A DNA stretch of 8,026 nucleotides, from assembly GCA_019314005.1 (NCBI GenBank), contig JAFDAE010000140.1, positions 1 through 8,026 of the forward strand, in the 5' to 3' direction. Shown in pieces: positions 7,034-8,026 of the stretch (position 1 is the stretch's first letter; every line of letters begins with the position of its first letter). The DNA comes from Deltaproteobacteria bacterium. Lineage in GTDB: Bacteria; Desulfobacterota; Desulfobacteria; C00003060; C00003106. Made by a program: the position numbers and the translations under genes. The notes under the pieces were generated by a model, which saw only the letters and a list, made by a program, of their open reading frames with translations, did not search any database and was not told where the DNA came from.

Positions 7034-7040
7034 AAGGAGG
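7034..7040 (+). promoter_or_regulatory. Flagellin ribosome-binding site
   Basis: AAGGAGG lies eight bases before the ATG at 7049, close to ideal. It contains a GGA and overlaps a second one at 7039-7041, so it could be the second CsrA contact that blocks ribosome loading. Confidence 0.9.
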
Positions 7041-7048
7041 ATAAAATT

Positions 7049-8026
7049 ATGGCTTTAAGAATTGCAAATAACATAGCAGCGATGAACGCCCAGCGTTGGT
7101 TGGGTGTCTCAGATGCAGGGATGAAAAAATCTCTTGAAAGATTGTCATCCGGTTACCGGATCAACCGTGCGGCAGATGATGCTGCCGGGCTGGCTATTTC
7201 ACAAAGTTTTCGTGCGGACATAGCAAGCTTTAAAGTTGCTTCAAGAAACACATCTGAAGCAAGTTCTATGCTGCAGGTTGCTGAAGGCGCCATGGACCAG
7301 ATTGGCAACATGCTCACCCGCTTGAAAGAGCTGGCCACACAGGGTGCCTCGGCCAATGCCGGCACAAATCTGGACAAGATCGACGCGGAAAGGGAAGCGT
7401 TGGTGAACGAAATCAACCGGATTGCCAACGTAACCGGATACGCAGGGACAAAGCTTATCGATGGCACGTTTGGTTCCGGGGTGGTCGAATGGGGTGATGG
7501 TTCGGGGGCTACTCCTACCGACCTTGACACAGTCAACGGGAATCAGTATGTTGGTGCTGGCTTTACCGCGGCGGAGTTCAGCTTTTCCGGCGACGTTAAG
7601 GACATTACCGCCCAGGTGTACACTCTGACTACATTGGGCGCCGACATGAGTTATGGTATCATAGCCACGGGGGACGACGGCAAAGTCTATGCGGGGACAT
7701 ACGATTCGGACGACTTTAGCCTGACGTTCGATAAAATCGGGCTGACCATAACCGAAGCAACCGCTATGACCACCACAGATATTGCCGCCGGCGCATTTAC
7801 TGTGAGCAATATCGGGTATCAAGCTATGAAGGTAGATTCAGACGCCACGGTCGGGACGTGGACAGTAGACGATGCAACCAACAGTATATCCCTCACCAAC
7901 GACACAACCGGAGAAACCCAGTCCATCGCCGTGACAGGCGGTTCGCAAACCCTGGAATTTGATCTCCTCGGCATCACCCTCAATCTTAATGACGGGTACA
8001 CAGCCGGCGAATTTAAGGATCAGCAA
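7049..8026 (+). CDS. fliC: Flagellin, N-terminal 326 residues (3' end outside window)
   Basis: Structural subunit of the flagellar filament, exported by the flagellar type III system and polymerised outside the cell. The start MALRIANNIAAMNAQRWLG is a typical D0 helix. D1 follows with LSSGYRINRAADDAAGLAIS (32-51) and LQVAEGAMDQIGNMLTRLKE (75-94), ending near NVTGYAGTKLIDGTFG (127-142). From ~143 the sequence becomes a variable, beta-rich, Thr/Ser/Asp/Gly-rich region (D2/D3) with no Cys, as expected for the exposed surface where O-glycans are attached. The D1 patch LTRLKELA (89-96) keeps the Arg, Glu and Leu that match R90, E93 and L94 of the TLR5-recognised site in Salmonella flagellin. No stop occurs to the right edge, and the conserved C-terminal D1/D0 lies beyond it. 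Driven by the sigma-28 promoter at 6819. The adjacent glycosyltransferases suggest it is glycosylated (inference). hag or flaA would be equivalent names. Confidence 0.95.
   Translation, partial: MALRIANNIAAMNAQRWLGVSDAGMKKSLERLSSGYRINRAADDAAGLAISQSFRADIASFKVASRNTSEASSMLQVAEGAMDQIGNMLTRLKELATQGASANAGTNLDKIDAEREALVNEINRIANVTGYAGTKLIDGTFGSGVVEWGDGSGATPTDLDTVNGNQYVGAGFTAAEFSFSGDVKDITAQVYTLTTLGADMSYGIIATGDDGKVYAGTYDSDDFSLTFDKIGLTITEATAMTTTDIAAGAFTVSNIGYQAMKVDSDATVGTWTVDDATNSISLTNDTTGETQSIAVTGGSQTLEFDLLGITLNLNDGYTAGEFKDQQ

Noticed and set aside
7241..7822. Minus-strand ORF of 193 codons, and another of 127 codons at 7153-7536
   Set aside because: Both lie antisense to the flagellin gene, have no recognisable domain and reflect its GC-rich codon pattern.

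Overview
The window looks like part of a flagellin glycosylation and flagellin locus from a Gram-negative bacterium of moderate GC content. The flagellin N-terminus, the paired GT9 and TPR-linked GT2 glycosyltransferases and the purine-rich leader repeats suggest Desulfobacterota (former Deltaproteobacteria) or a neighbouring phylum such as Nitrospirota. That placement is inferred from family resemblance, not from a search. All convincing genes lie on the + strand.

Layout: (1) 1-2208 is the 3' part of a long tandem GT9 (heptosyltransferase-superfamily) protein. Its reading frame is open to the left edge, so its true start lies outside the window. (2) 2208-2345 is a 45-codon ORF overlapping the GT9 stop as TAATG. 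(3) 2362-4383 and 4674-6710 are two colinear paralogues, each with an N-terminal GT2 glycosyltransferase domain of the WaaE/SunS type followed by TPR repeats. (4) Between them, 4399-4661 is a gene relic: a Lys/Arg-rich head like that of the GT2-TPR proteins, then a frame change, then the last ~60 residues of a GT41 (SPINDLY/O-GlcNAc-transferase-like) enzyme. The relic runs in frame into the second GT2-TPR gene, so a naive ORF call there is about 70 residues too long. (5) 6711-7048 is a 338-bp non-coding stretch holding an inverted-repeat element, a near-perfect sigma-28 promoter and a long structured leader. The leader carries tandem repeats, an orphan Shine-Dalgarno sequence and a hairpin whose AGGA loop matches the CsrA consensus. 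(6) 7049-8026 is the start of a flagellin gene (fliC type), open to the right edge.

Working model (inference): the glycosyltransferases modify surface-exposed Ser/Thr residues of the flagellin, with the TPR parts contacting the acceptor protein. A GT41 gene once lay between the two GT2-TPR genes and was deleted. Flagellin appears to be controlled separately, by sigma-28 (FliA) at transcription and probably by CsrA (perhaps with FliW) at translation.
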